A stretch of DNA of 6,686 bases from Paracoccaceae bacterium (lineage in GTDB: Bacteria; Pseudomonadota; Alphaproteobacteria; Rhodobacterales; Rhodobacteraceae). A program made the translations under genes and the position numbers. Below are positions 1 through 6,031 of the stretch, piece after piece (the stretch's first letter is position 1; each line of letters starts with the position of its first letter). Under the pieces are notes generated by a model. The model saw only the letters and a list, made by a program, of their open reading frames with translations, had not been told where the DNA came from and ran no database searches. Location: contig JALQUQ010000144.1 in NCBI GenBank assembly GCA_023263735.1, positions 1-6,686 on the forward strand, in the 5' to 3' direction.

Positions 1-891
1 CTGGGCTATGTGCCGAACAAGATTGCGGGTGCCTTGGCCAGCCAGCGGGTCAATCTGGTTGGGGTGATCATTCCGTCGCTGTCGAACATGGTTTTCCCCG
101 AGGTGTTGACCGGAATTTCCGATGTGCTGGAAGATACGGGTCTGCAACCCGTCGTGGGGGTCACGAACTACCTGCCCGAGCGGGAAGAGGCCGTTTTGTA
201 CGAAATGCTAAGCTGGCGGCCTTCGGGGCTGATTCTGGCGGGGCTAGAGCATACGGAGGCCAGTCAGGCCATGCTTGCACAGGCGGGCATTCCGATTGTC
301 GAGATCATGGACATCGACGGCACGCCCGTTGATTCCGCCGTGGGAATCTCTCATCGCCGGGCCGGGCGCCAGATGGCCGAGACCATTCTGGCCGCCGGTT
401 ATCGCAAGATCGCCTTTCTGGGCACACAGATGCCCAACGACCACCGCGCGCGTAAACGGCTGGAGGGGTTCGAGGAAGCCTTGGGCCGGGCCGGTCTGCA
501 ACTGGTGGACCGCGAGTTCTATTCGGGCGGATCGGCGCTGTTGAAGGGCCGCGAAATGACCGAGGCGGTTTTGACGCGGAACCCGGATATCGATTTCCTC
601 TATTACTCGAATGACATGATCGGGGCGGGGGGCTTGCTTTACTGTCTGGATCGCGGACTCGACGTTCCGGGCCGCATTGGATTGGCCGGGTTCAACGGGG
701 TGGAACTGCTGGACGGTTTGCCACGGCGGTTGGCCACCATGGATGCCTGCCGGTTGGAAATCGGGCGGGCCTCGGCCGAGATCATCGCGGGCAAACGACA
801 TGCCCAAGCGGATGGGGCGACGGTCGTGGGGGGCGAGATCATCGAACTGACCCCCACGCTGCAACAGGGCGATACCATTCGCCAGCCGTAG
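1..891 (+). CDS. LacI/GalR-family transcriptional regulator, GntR (gluconate)-like, 5'-truncated
   Basis: The reading frame is open from base 1, so the gene begins upstream of the window. 296 residues plus the TAG stop are visible. The first residues (LGYVPNKIAGALAS) match the end of a LacI-family DNA-binding domain and its hinge helix. The periplasmic-binding-protein-like effector domain follows, with GVIIPSLSN, a VEIMD stretch and LAGFNG near the end. A LacI-family protein is usually about 340 residues, so roughly 45 residues holding the helix-turn-helix are missing. VEIMD, the AVG-type strand after it and the C-terminal LTPTLQQGDTI resemble E. coli GntR, the gluconate repressor, so a sugar-acid ligand is a reasonable inference; the true ligand is unknown. 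In this family an effector relieves operator binding. An in-frame GTG at position 10 is not the real start because homology continues upstream of it. The gene converges on the crotonase gene with only 8 bases between stops. The family is very likely; the ligand is tentative. Confidence 0.93.
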   Translation: MGYVPNKIAGALASQRVNLVGVIIPSLSNMVFPEVLTGISDVLEDTGLQPVVGVTNYLPEREEAVLYEMLSWRPSGLILAGLEHTEASQAMLAQAGIPIVEIMDIDGTPVDSAVGISHRRAGRQMAETILAAGYRKIAFLGTQMPNDHRARKRLEGFEEALGRAGLQLVDREFYSGGSALLKGREMTEAVLTRNPDIDFLYYSNDMIGAGGLLYCLDRGLDVPGRIGLAGFNGVELLDGLPRRLATMDACRLEIGRASAEIIAGKRHAQADGATVVGGEIIELTPTLQQGDTIRQP

Positions 892-899
892 GGCAGACC

Positions 900-1508
900 T
901 TAGCGCACCAGCGCCTTGATCCCTGCGACATGGGTGCTGGTGGCGGCCAAGGAATCGGCGACCAACGACAGGGCCGTTGCGTGCAGGTCAGCGGCTGGCA
1001 CGATGCGGTCGATCAGCCCCCAGGCCAAAGCCTCTTCGGTTTCGATCTTTTGGCCCGCCATCAGAATCATCTTTGTCCGCGACGGGCCGATCAGTTGCGC
1101 CATGCGGAGCGGGTCTGACGGTTGGGGCAGGAACCCAAGCTTCATGACCGGATAAAAGAATTTCGCCCCCGGAACGGCAAGGCGGATGTCACAGGCCAGC
1201 GCCATCCCCATCGCGCCCCCGGCCAGTGTTCCATTCAGCGCCGCAATGGTCAGGCAGGGCAGGGCCGCGATTCGGCCGGAAAGTTGTTCCCAGATGCCAT
1301 CGGTGGCCAGACCGGCGCGGGCTTCGTCCAGATCGGCGCCTGCGGAAAAGACTTTGCCCTGACCAGTTAGAACCACGGCCCGCAGATCACGCGCCTGCGC
1401 CAAGGCATCGTCCAACTGGCCCAGCATGGCCCGGGTCAGGGAGTTGGCCTTTTCCGGGCGGTTCAGGGTCAGCGTCAGCAGACCGTTTTCAAAGGTGGTA
1501 TCGATCAT
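900..1508 (-). CDS. Short enoyl-CoA hydratase/isomerase (crotonase) family protein lacking both catalytic glutamates
   Basis: This 202-residue protein has the crotonase fold signatures. NRPEKANSL lies at residues 16-24, the oxyanion-hole segment FSAGADL at 54-60, and the second oxyanion segment NGTLAGGAMGMALACD at 92-107. Aligned by eye with rat enoyl-CoA hydratase, the two catalytic glutamates (E144 and E164) fall on G101 and V121, so ordinary hydration of enoyl-CoA is doubtful. Acyl-CoA binding, an isomerase, a thioesterase-like or another crotonase chemistry remains possible. The family is usually about 255-265 residues; this protein stops after HVAGIKALVR and lacks most of the C-terminal helices used in trimerisation. 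I see no frameshift, so the short form looks natural. The ATG directly follows the TGA of the upstream SDR gene, and an AGGA sits 9 bases before it inside the SDR 3' end. The two genes are therefore almost certainly co-transcribed and translationally coupled. The family call is secure; the reaction is unknown. Confidence 0.92.
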   Translation of the reverse strand: MIDTTFENGLLTLTLNRPEKANSLTRAMLGQLDDALAQARDLRAVVLTGQGKVFSAGADLDEARAGLATDGIWEQLSGRIAALPCLTIAALNGTLAGGAMGMALACDIRLAVPGAKFFYPVMKLGFLPQPSDPLRMAQLIGPSRTKMILMAGQKIETEEALAWGLIDRIVPAADLHATALSLVADSLAATSTHVAGIKALVR

Positions 1509-2252
1509 TCACTTCAATCCTACAGCGTCACGGATGTCTTGATCGCGCAGGCTGATCTCTTGGCCAAGCCACGCATTTGCCGCAGGGGTGCACATCCACA
1601 GCAAACACCGGGCTGGCCAATCGGCGGGGATGTGCACCGCGGGGTCAAGCTGGCTGACCGGGTTGATCCCGCTTGCCTTGATTTTCACCTGCATTTCGGT
1701 GGCAACCGTGCCGGGCGAAAGGCCCATGATTCGCAATCCGTTTTCGCCTTCTTCCAGATGTGCGGCCCGGGTCAGCATCGCGGCGCCCGCCTTGCCCGCA
1801 CAATAGGCGCTCCAGCCTTCCAGCGGATTGTGGGCCGCGCCGGAACTGACGGTCAGGATGGTGCCCGCGCCTTGCCGTTTCATCACGGGAATGGCGGCCC
1901 GCATCCCGTGCAGAACCCCGGTCAGGTTGATGTCGATTGCGGTGGCCCAAGCGGCTGGATCGCAGTCTTCGATCCGCGCGATGGGGTCGATCACGCCAGC
2001 ATTGTTGATCAGCGTATCCAGCCGACCCCACCGCGCGACCACGGTTTGCAGGGCCGCCTGAACCGATGTCCAATCGGCGACGTCGCAGCGCAGGGCCATC
2101 GACTCGGTCGGCAAATCTTCGGACAGCTTGGCGATGTCTTTTTCAGACCGCGCCAAAAGGGCGACTTTCCATCCGGCATTGGCAAAAACCTGTGCGGCTG
2201 CCGCGCCGATGCCCCGGCTGGCGCCCGTGATTGCCACGACTTTTCCGGTCAT
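1509..2252 (-). CDS. SDR-family NAD(P)-dependent oxidoreductase
   Basis: This 247-residue classical short-chain dehydrogenase/reductase is a cytosolic Rossmann-fold enzyme that oxidises alcohols or reduces ketones with NAD(P). The cofactor motif TGASRGIG is at residues 9-16, the adenine-pocket DV at 57-58 and NNAG at 83-86. The catalytic tetrad is complete: N109, S137, Y150 and K154 (YCAGK). R35 after the second strand is the sort of basic residue that favours NADP, but this is only a hint. The length is normal for the family. The ATG is preceded by AGGGGG with a 6-base spacer, which fixes the start. It is the first gene of a leftward pair with the crotonase gene, so a hydroxyacyl or keto intermediate that both enzymes share is a fair guess. 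The substrate cannot be read from the sequence. The upstream side is a divergent promoter region shared with the DUF2125 gene. Confidence 0.95.
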   Translation of the reverse strand: MTGKVVAITGASRGIGAAAAQVFANAGWKVALLARSEKDIAKLSEDLPTESMALRCDVADWTSVQAALQTVVARWGRLDTLINNAGVIDPIARIEDCDPAAWATAIDINLTGVLHGMRAAIPVMKRQGAGTILTVSSGAAHNPLEGWSAYCAGKAGAAMLTRAAHLEEGENGLRIMGLSPGTVATEMQVKIKASGINPVSQLDPAVHIPADWPARCLLWMCTPAANAWLGQEISLRDQDIRDAVGLK

Positions 2253-2258
2253 TTCAAA

Positions 2259-2264
2259 CCCCCT
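2259..2264 (-). promoter_or_regulatory. Ribosome binding site of the SDR gene
   Basis: Read on the minus strand this is AGGGGG, 6 bases before the ATG at 2252. It supports that start over any alternative further upstream. Confidence 0.6.
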
Positions 2265-2372
2265 GATGATCTTTGCCGATGGGCCTGTTTCCTATGTATC
2301 AGGTCAGGAACACAACCCTTGACCGCGATTTGACCAAGGACCAACATAGGGCGCAACATGCTTTTCTTTTTT

Positions 2373-2376
2373 GGAG
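2373..2376 (+). promoter_or_regulatory. Ribosome binding site deciding the DUF2125 start
   Basis: GGAG lies 6 bases before the ATG at 2383. A TTG at 2371 opens the same frame but overlaps this site, has no ribosome binding site of its own, and would add four residues before the signal peptide. The ATG at 2383 is preferred. Confidence 0.7.
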
Positions 2377-2382
2377 ATTATT

Positions 2383-3879
2383 ATGCGGACCTGGAAACTG
2401 TTGGGCGGAACGGCCCTGTGTACAGCCTTGGTGGGCTTTGCGGCCAACGCAGACGTGACGCCCGAGCAGGTCTGGCAAGATTGGCAAGATATGTCAGGGG
2501 CTTATGGTCAAACCTATAAGGCCGAGGCGGTGGGCCGCGAAGGCGACACGCTGGTCGTCAAGAACCTGAATATCCATATGGATGAGGCGGGCACCACGGT
2601 TGATGGCACCTTGGCGGAAATCCGTTTCCGTGAGGTGGGCGACGGCACGGTTGAGGTGACGATGTCGGAGTCCTATCCGATCACCTTTGTGACCAAGGGC
2701 ACCGACGGCGCACCGGACAAGACGGCGGAGATCAACATCAGCATGCCGGGCCTTTCGATGATCGCGTCGGGCAGCGAAGGCGATACCAATTATGACTACA
2801 CGGCCGATGCGATGAACCTCGACATCCGCGGCAAAGAGGGCACCGTTCAGGTGTTCGACGCGACGGTTGCCATGTCGGATGTCAGCGGCAATTATTCGAT
2901 GGTGGTGGGCGACGAAGAAGCCAAGGATATCGAGACCAACCTGTTGGTCGGCATGATGACCATGGCCATGAATGTCAGCGACGCTGGCACCTCGGCCAAG
3001 GCCAATGCGTCGGTCGCCGATCTTGATCTTCAAATGGCGGGCAACATTCTGAACCCCGAAGCCATGTTGAACATGGCCAAGGCCATGCAGGATGGCTTTG
3101 CCGCCGACATGACGGTGTCTTATGGCCCGGCAGATTTTACCATCGATGCCGTCGATAATGGCAAACCCACGAAAGTGGCGACCAAAGCCGATGAGGGCGG
3201 TTTCGCCTTTGACATGAGCCTCGAAGGCATGGGCTATTCCGCCTATGGCAAGGGGGCCGAGGTTACGGTTTCCGGCGGCGACATTCCGTTCCCCGAACTC
3301 AAGCTGGCCTATTCCGATGTTGAAATGGGCTTCCATATGCCCGTGGTCAAATCGGATGACCCGGCGCCGTTCAGCTTTATCACCCGCATGGTCGATCTGA
3401 CCATTTCGGATGAAATCTGGGGAATGCTTGACCCGACCGGCCAATTGCCGCGCGATCCGGCCACGCTGATCCTTGATGCCTCGGGCACCGTGAAACTGAC
3501 CCAAGACATTCTGGATGAAACCGCGATGTCGAGCGGCGCCGCACCGGGCGAGTTGCACTCGTTGGATCTGAGCGAGCTGAAGGTCAAACTGGCCGGGGCC
3601 GAACTGACCGGTTCGGGTGCGCTGACCTTTGACAACTCGGATGTGACGACCTTCCAAGGTGTGCCCGCGCCGACTGGCAAGGTCGAATTGGGCCTGTCGG
3701 GCGGGAATGGCCTGTTGGACAAGCTGATCGCGATGGGCCTGATCCCCGAAGATCAGGCGATGGGTTTCCGCATGATGACGGCCATGTTCGCAAAGCCGGG
3801 TGATGGCCCCGATACCCTGACCTCGACGCTTGAATTCAAGGACAAACACTTCTTTGCCAATGGTCAGCAGCTGCAATAA
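2383..3879 (+). CDS. Exported DUF2125-family protein
   Basis: This protein of about 498 residues has a clear Sec signal peptide: MRTWK, a hydrophobic core, then ANA|D with predicted cleavage after residue 23. The mature protein is probably periplasmic. Cys13 lies within the hydrophobic segment in TALC, which does not fit a lipobox, so a lipoprotein is unlikely. The mature N-terminus DVTPEQVWQDWQDM and the following TLVVKNL and TVDGTLAEIRF stretches match my memory of DUF2125 proteins, which are common in Rhodobacterales and other Alphaproteobacteria and have no established function. The chain is acidic, with many short beta-like segments, several Met-rich stretches (MLNMAKAMQDGF) and no later transmembrane segment. 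The gene has its own terminator and an upstream divergent promoter region, so it looks monocistronic. Its position next to pmbA is, as I recall, common in this order. The family call is good; the function is unknown. Confidence 0.88.
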   Translation: MRTWKLLGGTALCTALVGFAANADVTPEQVWQDWQDMSGAYGQTYKAEAVGREGDTLVVKNLNIHMDEAGTTVDGTLAEIRFREVGDGTVEVTMSESYPITFVTKGTDGAPDKTAEINISMPGLSMIASGSEGDTNYDYTADAMNLDIRGKEGTVQVFDATVAMSDVSGNYSMVVGDEEAKDIETNLLVGMMTMAMNVSDAGTSAKANASVADLDLQMAGNILNPEAMLNMAKAMQDGFAADMTVSYGPADFTIDAVDNGKPTKVATKADEGGFAFDMSLEGMGYSAYGKGAEVTVSGGDIPFPELKLAYSDVEMGFHMPVVKSDDPAPFSFITRMVDLTISDEIWGMLDPTGQLPRDPATLILDASGTVKLTQDILDETAMSSGAAPGELHSLDLSELKVKLAGAELTGSGALTFDNSDVTTFQGVPAPTGKVELGLSGGNGLLDKLIAMGLIPEDQAMGFRMMTAMFAKPGDGPDTLTSTLEFKDKHFFANGQQLQ

Positions 3880-3898
3880 TCGTCAGCCCCACGGACCC

Positions 3899-3928
3899 AA
3901 GACCCCCGAGCAGATCGGGGGTCTTTTT
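3899..3928 (+). terminator. Rho-independent terminator after the DUF2125 gene
   Basis: An 11-base perfect stem (arms 3899-3909 and 3915-3925, core GACCCCCGA/TCGGGGGTC) encloses the 5-base loop GCAGA and runs into a T tract ending at 3928. It starts 19 bases after the TAA. The opposite strand lacks a comparable T tract, so it acts rightward. It separates the DUF2125 transcript from the pmbA unit. Confidence 0.92.
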
Positions 3929-3943
3929 CGTTACATTGTTGTC

Positions 3944-3972
3944 TTGCGCGAGCGTTGCGGGCGGACTACCTG
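3944..3972 (+). promoter_or_regulatory. Possible promoter of the pmbA-cysQ unit
   Basis: TTGCGC (3944-3949), a 17-base spacer and TACCTG (3967-3972) lie between the terminator and the pmbA start. A promoter is expected here because the preceding transcript ends at 3928 and the next gene begins at 4000. The match to a sigma-70 consensus is weak, so the exact boxes are uncertain. Confidence 0.3.
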
Positions 3973-3986
3973 AAAAGGCGAAAACG

Positions 3987-3992
3987 AAAGGA
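3987..3992 (+). promoter_or_regulatory. Ribosome binding site deciding the pmbA start
   Basis: AAAGGA lies 7 bases before the ATG at 4000. The frame is open further upstream to 3955, but that extension (KRRKRKDLP) runs through this site and does not resemble the family N-terminus. The start at 4000 is chosen. Confidence 0.7.
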
Positions 3993-3999
3993 TTTGCCG

Positions 4000-5340
4000 A
4001 TGCCGGAACTTTCTGAACTGACCGCAGATTTGCTGAGCGCCGCCAAGAAGGCGGGGGCGGATCAGGCCGACGCCATCGCGGTCGAGGGCATTTCCCTTTC
4101 GATCGACATCCGGGGCGGCAAGCTGGAAACGGCCGAGCGGTCTGAGGGTACGGAAATCGGCCTGCGCGTGCTGATTGGGGGGCGCCAGGCCTGTGTTTCG
4201 GCCTCGGATCTGTCGCCGCGCACCATTCAAAGCTTGGCCGAACGGGCGGTCGCTATGGCGCAAGAGGCGCCCGAAGATCCCTATGCCGGTCTGGCCGACC
4301 CCGATCAGATCACCAAGGTCTGGGATTTGGCGGCCTTGGAATTGCAAGATCCGGGCGCCGAGCCGGGCGCTGCCCAGTTGGAAGAGGCCGCGCGCCGGGT
4401 TGAGGCGGCGGCCATGGCCACCAAAGGGATCACGCAGGTCGAAGCCTCGGGCAGCTATGGACGCCGGTCGATGCATCTTGCGGCCACCAACGGCTTTGCC
4501 GGGGGATATGGCCGCACCTCGCATTCGCTCTCGGCTGTGGCCTTTACGGGTGACGGCATCGCGAAAGAGCGGGATTGGGCGGCAGAGGGCCGTATCTATC
4601 TGTCAGACATGCCCGAGGCCGAAGGAATTGGCCGATTGGCGGCCGAGCGGGCCTTGGCGCGTGCAGGTGCCGTGAAACCCAAGACCGGCAGTTATCCGGT
4701 GGTGTTTGACGAACGTGTGGCCTCCAGCCTGATTGGCCATCTGCTTTCGGCTGCGAATGGGGCGGCTGTGGCGCGTGGTTCGACATGGTTGCGCGATGCC
4801 TTGGGCCAACAGGTTCTGCCCAAGGGGCTAAGCGTGATCGAAGATCCCTTGCGCCCGCGCATCTCCTCGAGCCGCCCGTTTGATGGTGAGGGGCTGGCCA
4901 CCGCGCGTCGTGTGATTGTGGATGATGGCGTTCTGACCGGTTGGACGTTGGATCTGGCCACGGGGCGCAAACTTGGGATGCCATCCACCGCAAATGCCGT
5001 GCGCGGCGTCACCGCGCCCCCCTTGCCGGCCACGACAAACATTGACCTGACCCCCGGCACGGCAAGCCTGTCGGATCTTTTGTCACAGATGGGCACCGGG
5101 CTTTATGTGACGGCGATGCTGGGGTCGACGATCAACCCCACGACCGGCGATTATTCGCGGGGGGCTTCTGGGTTCTGGGTGCAAAACGGCCAGATCGCCT
5201 ATGCGGTGAACGAATGCACCATTGCCGGAAATCTGCGGGATATGCTGATGCGGATCATTCCCGCAAACGACGCCCGCGCGCATCTTTCCACGCGGGTTCC
5301 GTCGATTTTGGTCGAAGGGCTGACCCTTGCCGGGGCCTGA
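4000..5340 (+). CDS. pmbA: TldD/PmbA-family protein, PmbA (TldE) subunit
   Basis: This 446-residue cytosolic protein has the length expected for PmbA/TldE (about 450). TldD and TldE form a heterodimeric protease that cleaves unfolded peptides; in E. coli it matures microcin B17 and degrades the antitoxin CcdA. TldD carries the zinc site (HExxxH). No such motif occurs here, which is normal for the TldE partner. The N-terminal part has the family pattern of a substrate-cleft domain (IDIRGGKLE at residues 35-43, GTEIGLRVLIG at 50-60). The strongest evidence is the C-terminal PmbA signature: GSTINPTTGDYSRGASGFWV at 375-394, TIAGNLRDML at 407-416 and VPSILVEGLTLAG at 433-445. The start at 4000 has a good ribosome binding site. 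No tldD is in view; it is often encoded elsewhere. The cysQ-like gene starts within the last codons, so the two are probably one transcript. Confidence 0.96.
   Translation: MPELSELTADLLSAAKKAGADQADAIAVEGISLSIDIRGGKLETAERSEGTEIGLRVLIGGRQACVSASDLSPRTIQSLAERAVAMAQEAPEDPYAGLADPDQITKVWDLAALELQDPGAEPGAAQLEEAARRVEAAAMATKGITQVEASGSYGRRSMHLAATNGFAGGYGRTSHSLSAVAFTGDGIAKERDWAAEGRIYLSDMPEAEGIGRLAAERALARAGAVKPKTGSYPVVFDERVASSLIGHLLSAANGAAVARGSTWLRDALGQQVLPKGLSVIEDPLRPRISSSRPFDGEGLATARRVIVDDGVLTGWTLDLATGRKLGMPSTANAVRGVTAPPLPATTNIDLTPGTASLSDLLSQMGTGLYVTAMLGSTINPTTGDYSRGASGFWVQNGQIAYAVNECTIAGNLRDMLMRIIPANDARAHLSTRVPSILVEGLTLAGA
5314..5319 (+). promoter_or_regulatory. Ribosome binding site supporting a TTG start for the cysQ-like gene
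   Basis: GAAGGG lies 7 bases before the TTG at 5327, inside the pmbA 3' end. No in-frame ATG near the family N-terminus competes with it. The unusual start therefore looks genuine and the two genes overlap by 14 bases. Confidence 0.6.
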
Positions 5341-6031
5341 TCTCCCGCTTCTTGAAAGTGCGGCGCGGCAAGCGGGCGCCATTGCCTTGCGCTATTTTCG
5401 CCGGGACCCGCAGGTTTGGGACAAGGGGGGCGATCAGGGCCCGGTGACCGAGGCTGATCTGGCCGTCAATGACTATCTCAAGGGCGCTTTGCGCGCGGCG
5501 CGGCCCGATTATGGCTGGCTGTCCGAAGAATCCCCCGATGATCCGCAACGGTTGAACTGCGCGCGCGTTTTCATCGTTGATCCGATCGATGGCACGCGGG
5601 CCTTTATTTCGGGCGAGGATAATTTCGCGATTTCCATCGCCGTGGCCGAGCGGGGGCAGATCATCGCGGGTGCCGTCTATCTGCCGGCCAAAAACCGTCT
5701 CTATACGGCTGAATTGGGCGGTGTTGCGCTACGGGATGGCAAGGCGATTTCGGCCAGTTCCCGCGCCGAATTGACGGGCTCGCATGTCTTGGCCACGCGG
5801 ATCAACATGATGCCCGAGTTTTGGCCCAAAGGCGTGCCCGATCTTCAGCGCAGTTTTCGCACCTCGCTGGCCTGGAACCGGGCACGCTGCAGATCCTGGA
5901 GCCGGGCGAGGACATCAAGTTCTCAGCCCCTGCTGATGTGGGATCGTCGTACGCCGAATTCATGCGCCAGCAGTTCCGTGCGGTGGCCGCCGCTATGGGC
6001 ATCACCTACGAGATGCTCACCGGAGACCTGA
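5327..6031 (+). CDS. cysQ: CysQ-like inositol monophosphatase-family protein, 3'-truncated at a junction
   Basis: The first ~182 residues belong to the lithium-sensitive Mg-dependent phosphatases. They are closest to CysQ, the 3'(2'),5'-bisphosphate nucleotidase that turns 3'-phosphoadenosine 5'-phosphate into AMP during sulfate assimilation. GPVTEADLAVNDYL is at residues 38-51, the metal ligand motif SEE at 66-68 and the DPIDGT metal and catalytic motif at 85-90. Family sequence runs to about SLA (residues 180-182, base 5872). The expected C-terminal metal motif (WDxAAG type) never appears. What follows up to the stop at 6029-6031 (RCRSWSRARTSSSQ and so on) is the out-of-frame reading of a phage portal gene, so the product is not functional as written. 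The family is usually about 260 residues, so roughly 80 are lost. The start is a TTG overlapping pmbA. The symbol is a family-level assignment; another inositol monophosphatase-type specificity is possible. Confidence 0.85.
   Translation: MPGPDLPLLESAARQAGAIALRYFRRDPQVWDKGGDQGPVTEADLAVNDYLKGALRAARPDYGWLSEESPDDPQRLNCARVFIVDPIDGTRAFISGEDNFAISIAVAERGQIIAGAVYLPAKNRLYTAELGGVALRDGKAISASSRAELTGSHVLATRINMMPEFWPKGVPDLQRSFRTSLAWNRARCRSWSRARTSSSQPLLMWDRRTPNSCASSSVRWPPLWASPTRCSPET
5864..5882. other. Junction between chromosomal cysQ and phage portal gene
   Basis: Before about 5872 the frame beginning at 5327 encodes CysQ family residues (FRTSLA). After about 5872 a different frame encodes portal residues (LEPGTLQ). 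Both proteins break off in the middle here. No tRNA, integrase, transposon end or target duplication is seen on either side. The breakpoint can be placed only to within roughly ten bases because neither parent sequence is available. Confidence 0.85.

Larger units (their letters stand above)
2253..2382. promoter_or_regulatory. Divergent promoter region between the SDR and DUF2125 genes
   Basis: These 130 bases separate two start codons that point away from each other, so at least two promoters are expected. Rightward, TTGACC at 2319-2324 is followed after 17 bases by CAACAT (2342-2347). A second TTGACC at 2330-2335 is followed after 18 bases by CAACAT (2354-2359). Both are fair -35 elements with weak -10 elements. 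Leftward, TACATA (plus-strand 2293-2298) is a possible -10 with no good -35. A 7-base inverted repeat, CCTATGT at 2291-2297 and ACATAGG at 2344-2350, brackets the region. These are pattern calls; no start site is known. Confidence 0.45.

Noticed and set aside
244..864. Open frame of 206 codons opposite the LacI-type regulator
   Set aside because: It has no family resemblance or ribosome binding site and lies wholly within a clear regulator gene.
1539..2333. Open frame of 264 codons on the plus strand opposite the SDR gene
   Set aside because: The minus strand encodes a complete SDR with all catalytic motifs. The plus-strand translation has no recognisable domain and crosses the promoter region.
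2383..2460. Lipoprotein signal (Cys13) in the DUF2125 protein
   Set aside because: The residues before the Cys are T-A-L, which do not fit a lipobox, and a better signal peptidase I site (ANA|D) follows at residue 23.
2494..3876. Open frame of 460 codons on the minus strand opposite the DUF2125 gene
   Set aside because: It mirrors a gene with a signal peptide, ribosome binding site and terminator. Its His/Arg/Gly-rich translation matches no family, and it is a codon-bias shadow of a GC-rich gene.
5864..5882. Prophage attachment site at the chromosome/phage boundary
   Set aside because: No integrase, tRNA or direct repeat is seen, and the phage side begins inside the portal gene, not at a phage end.
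5327..6031. A genuine CysQ-portal fusion protein
   Set aside because: The portal is in a different frame from CysQ after the junction, so the CysQ frame yields only an out-of-frame tail.
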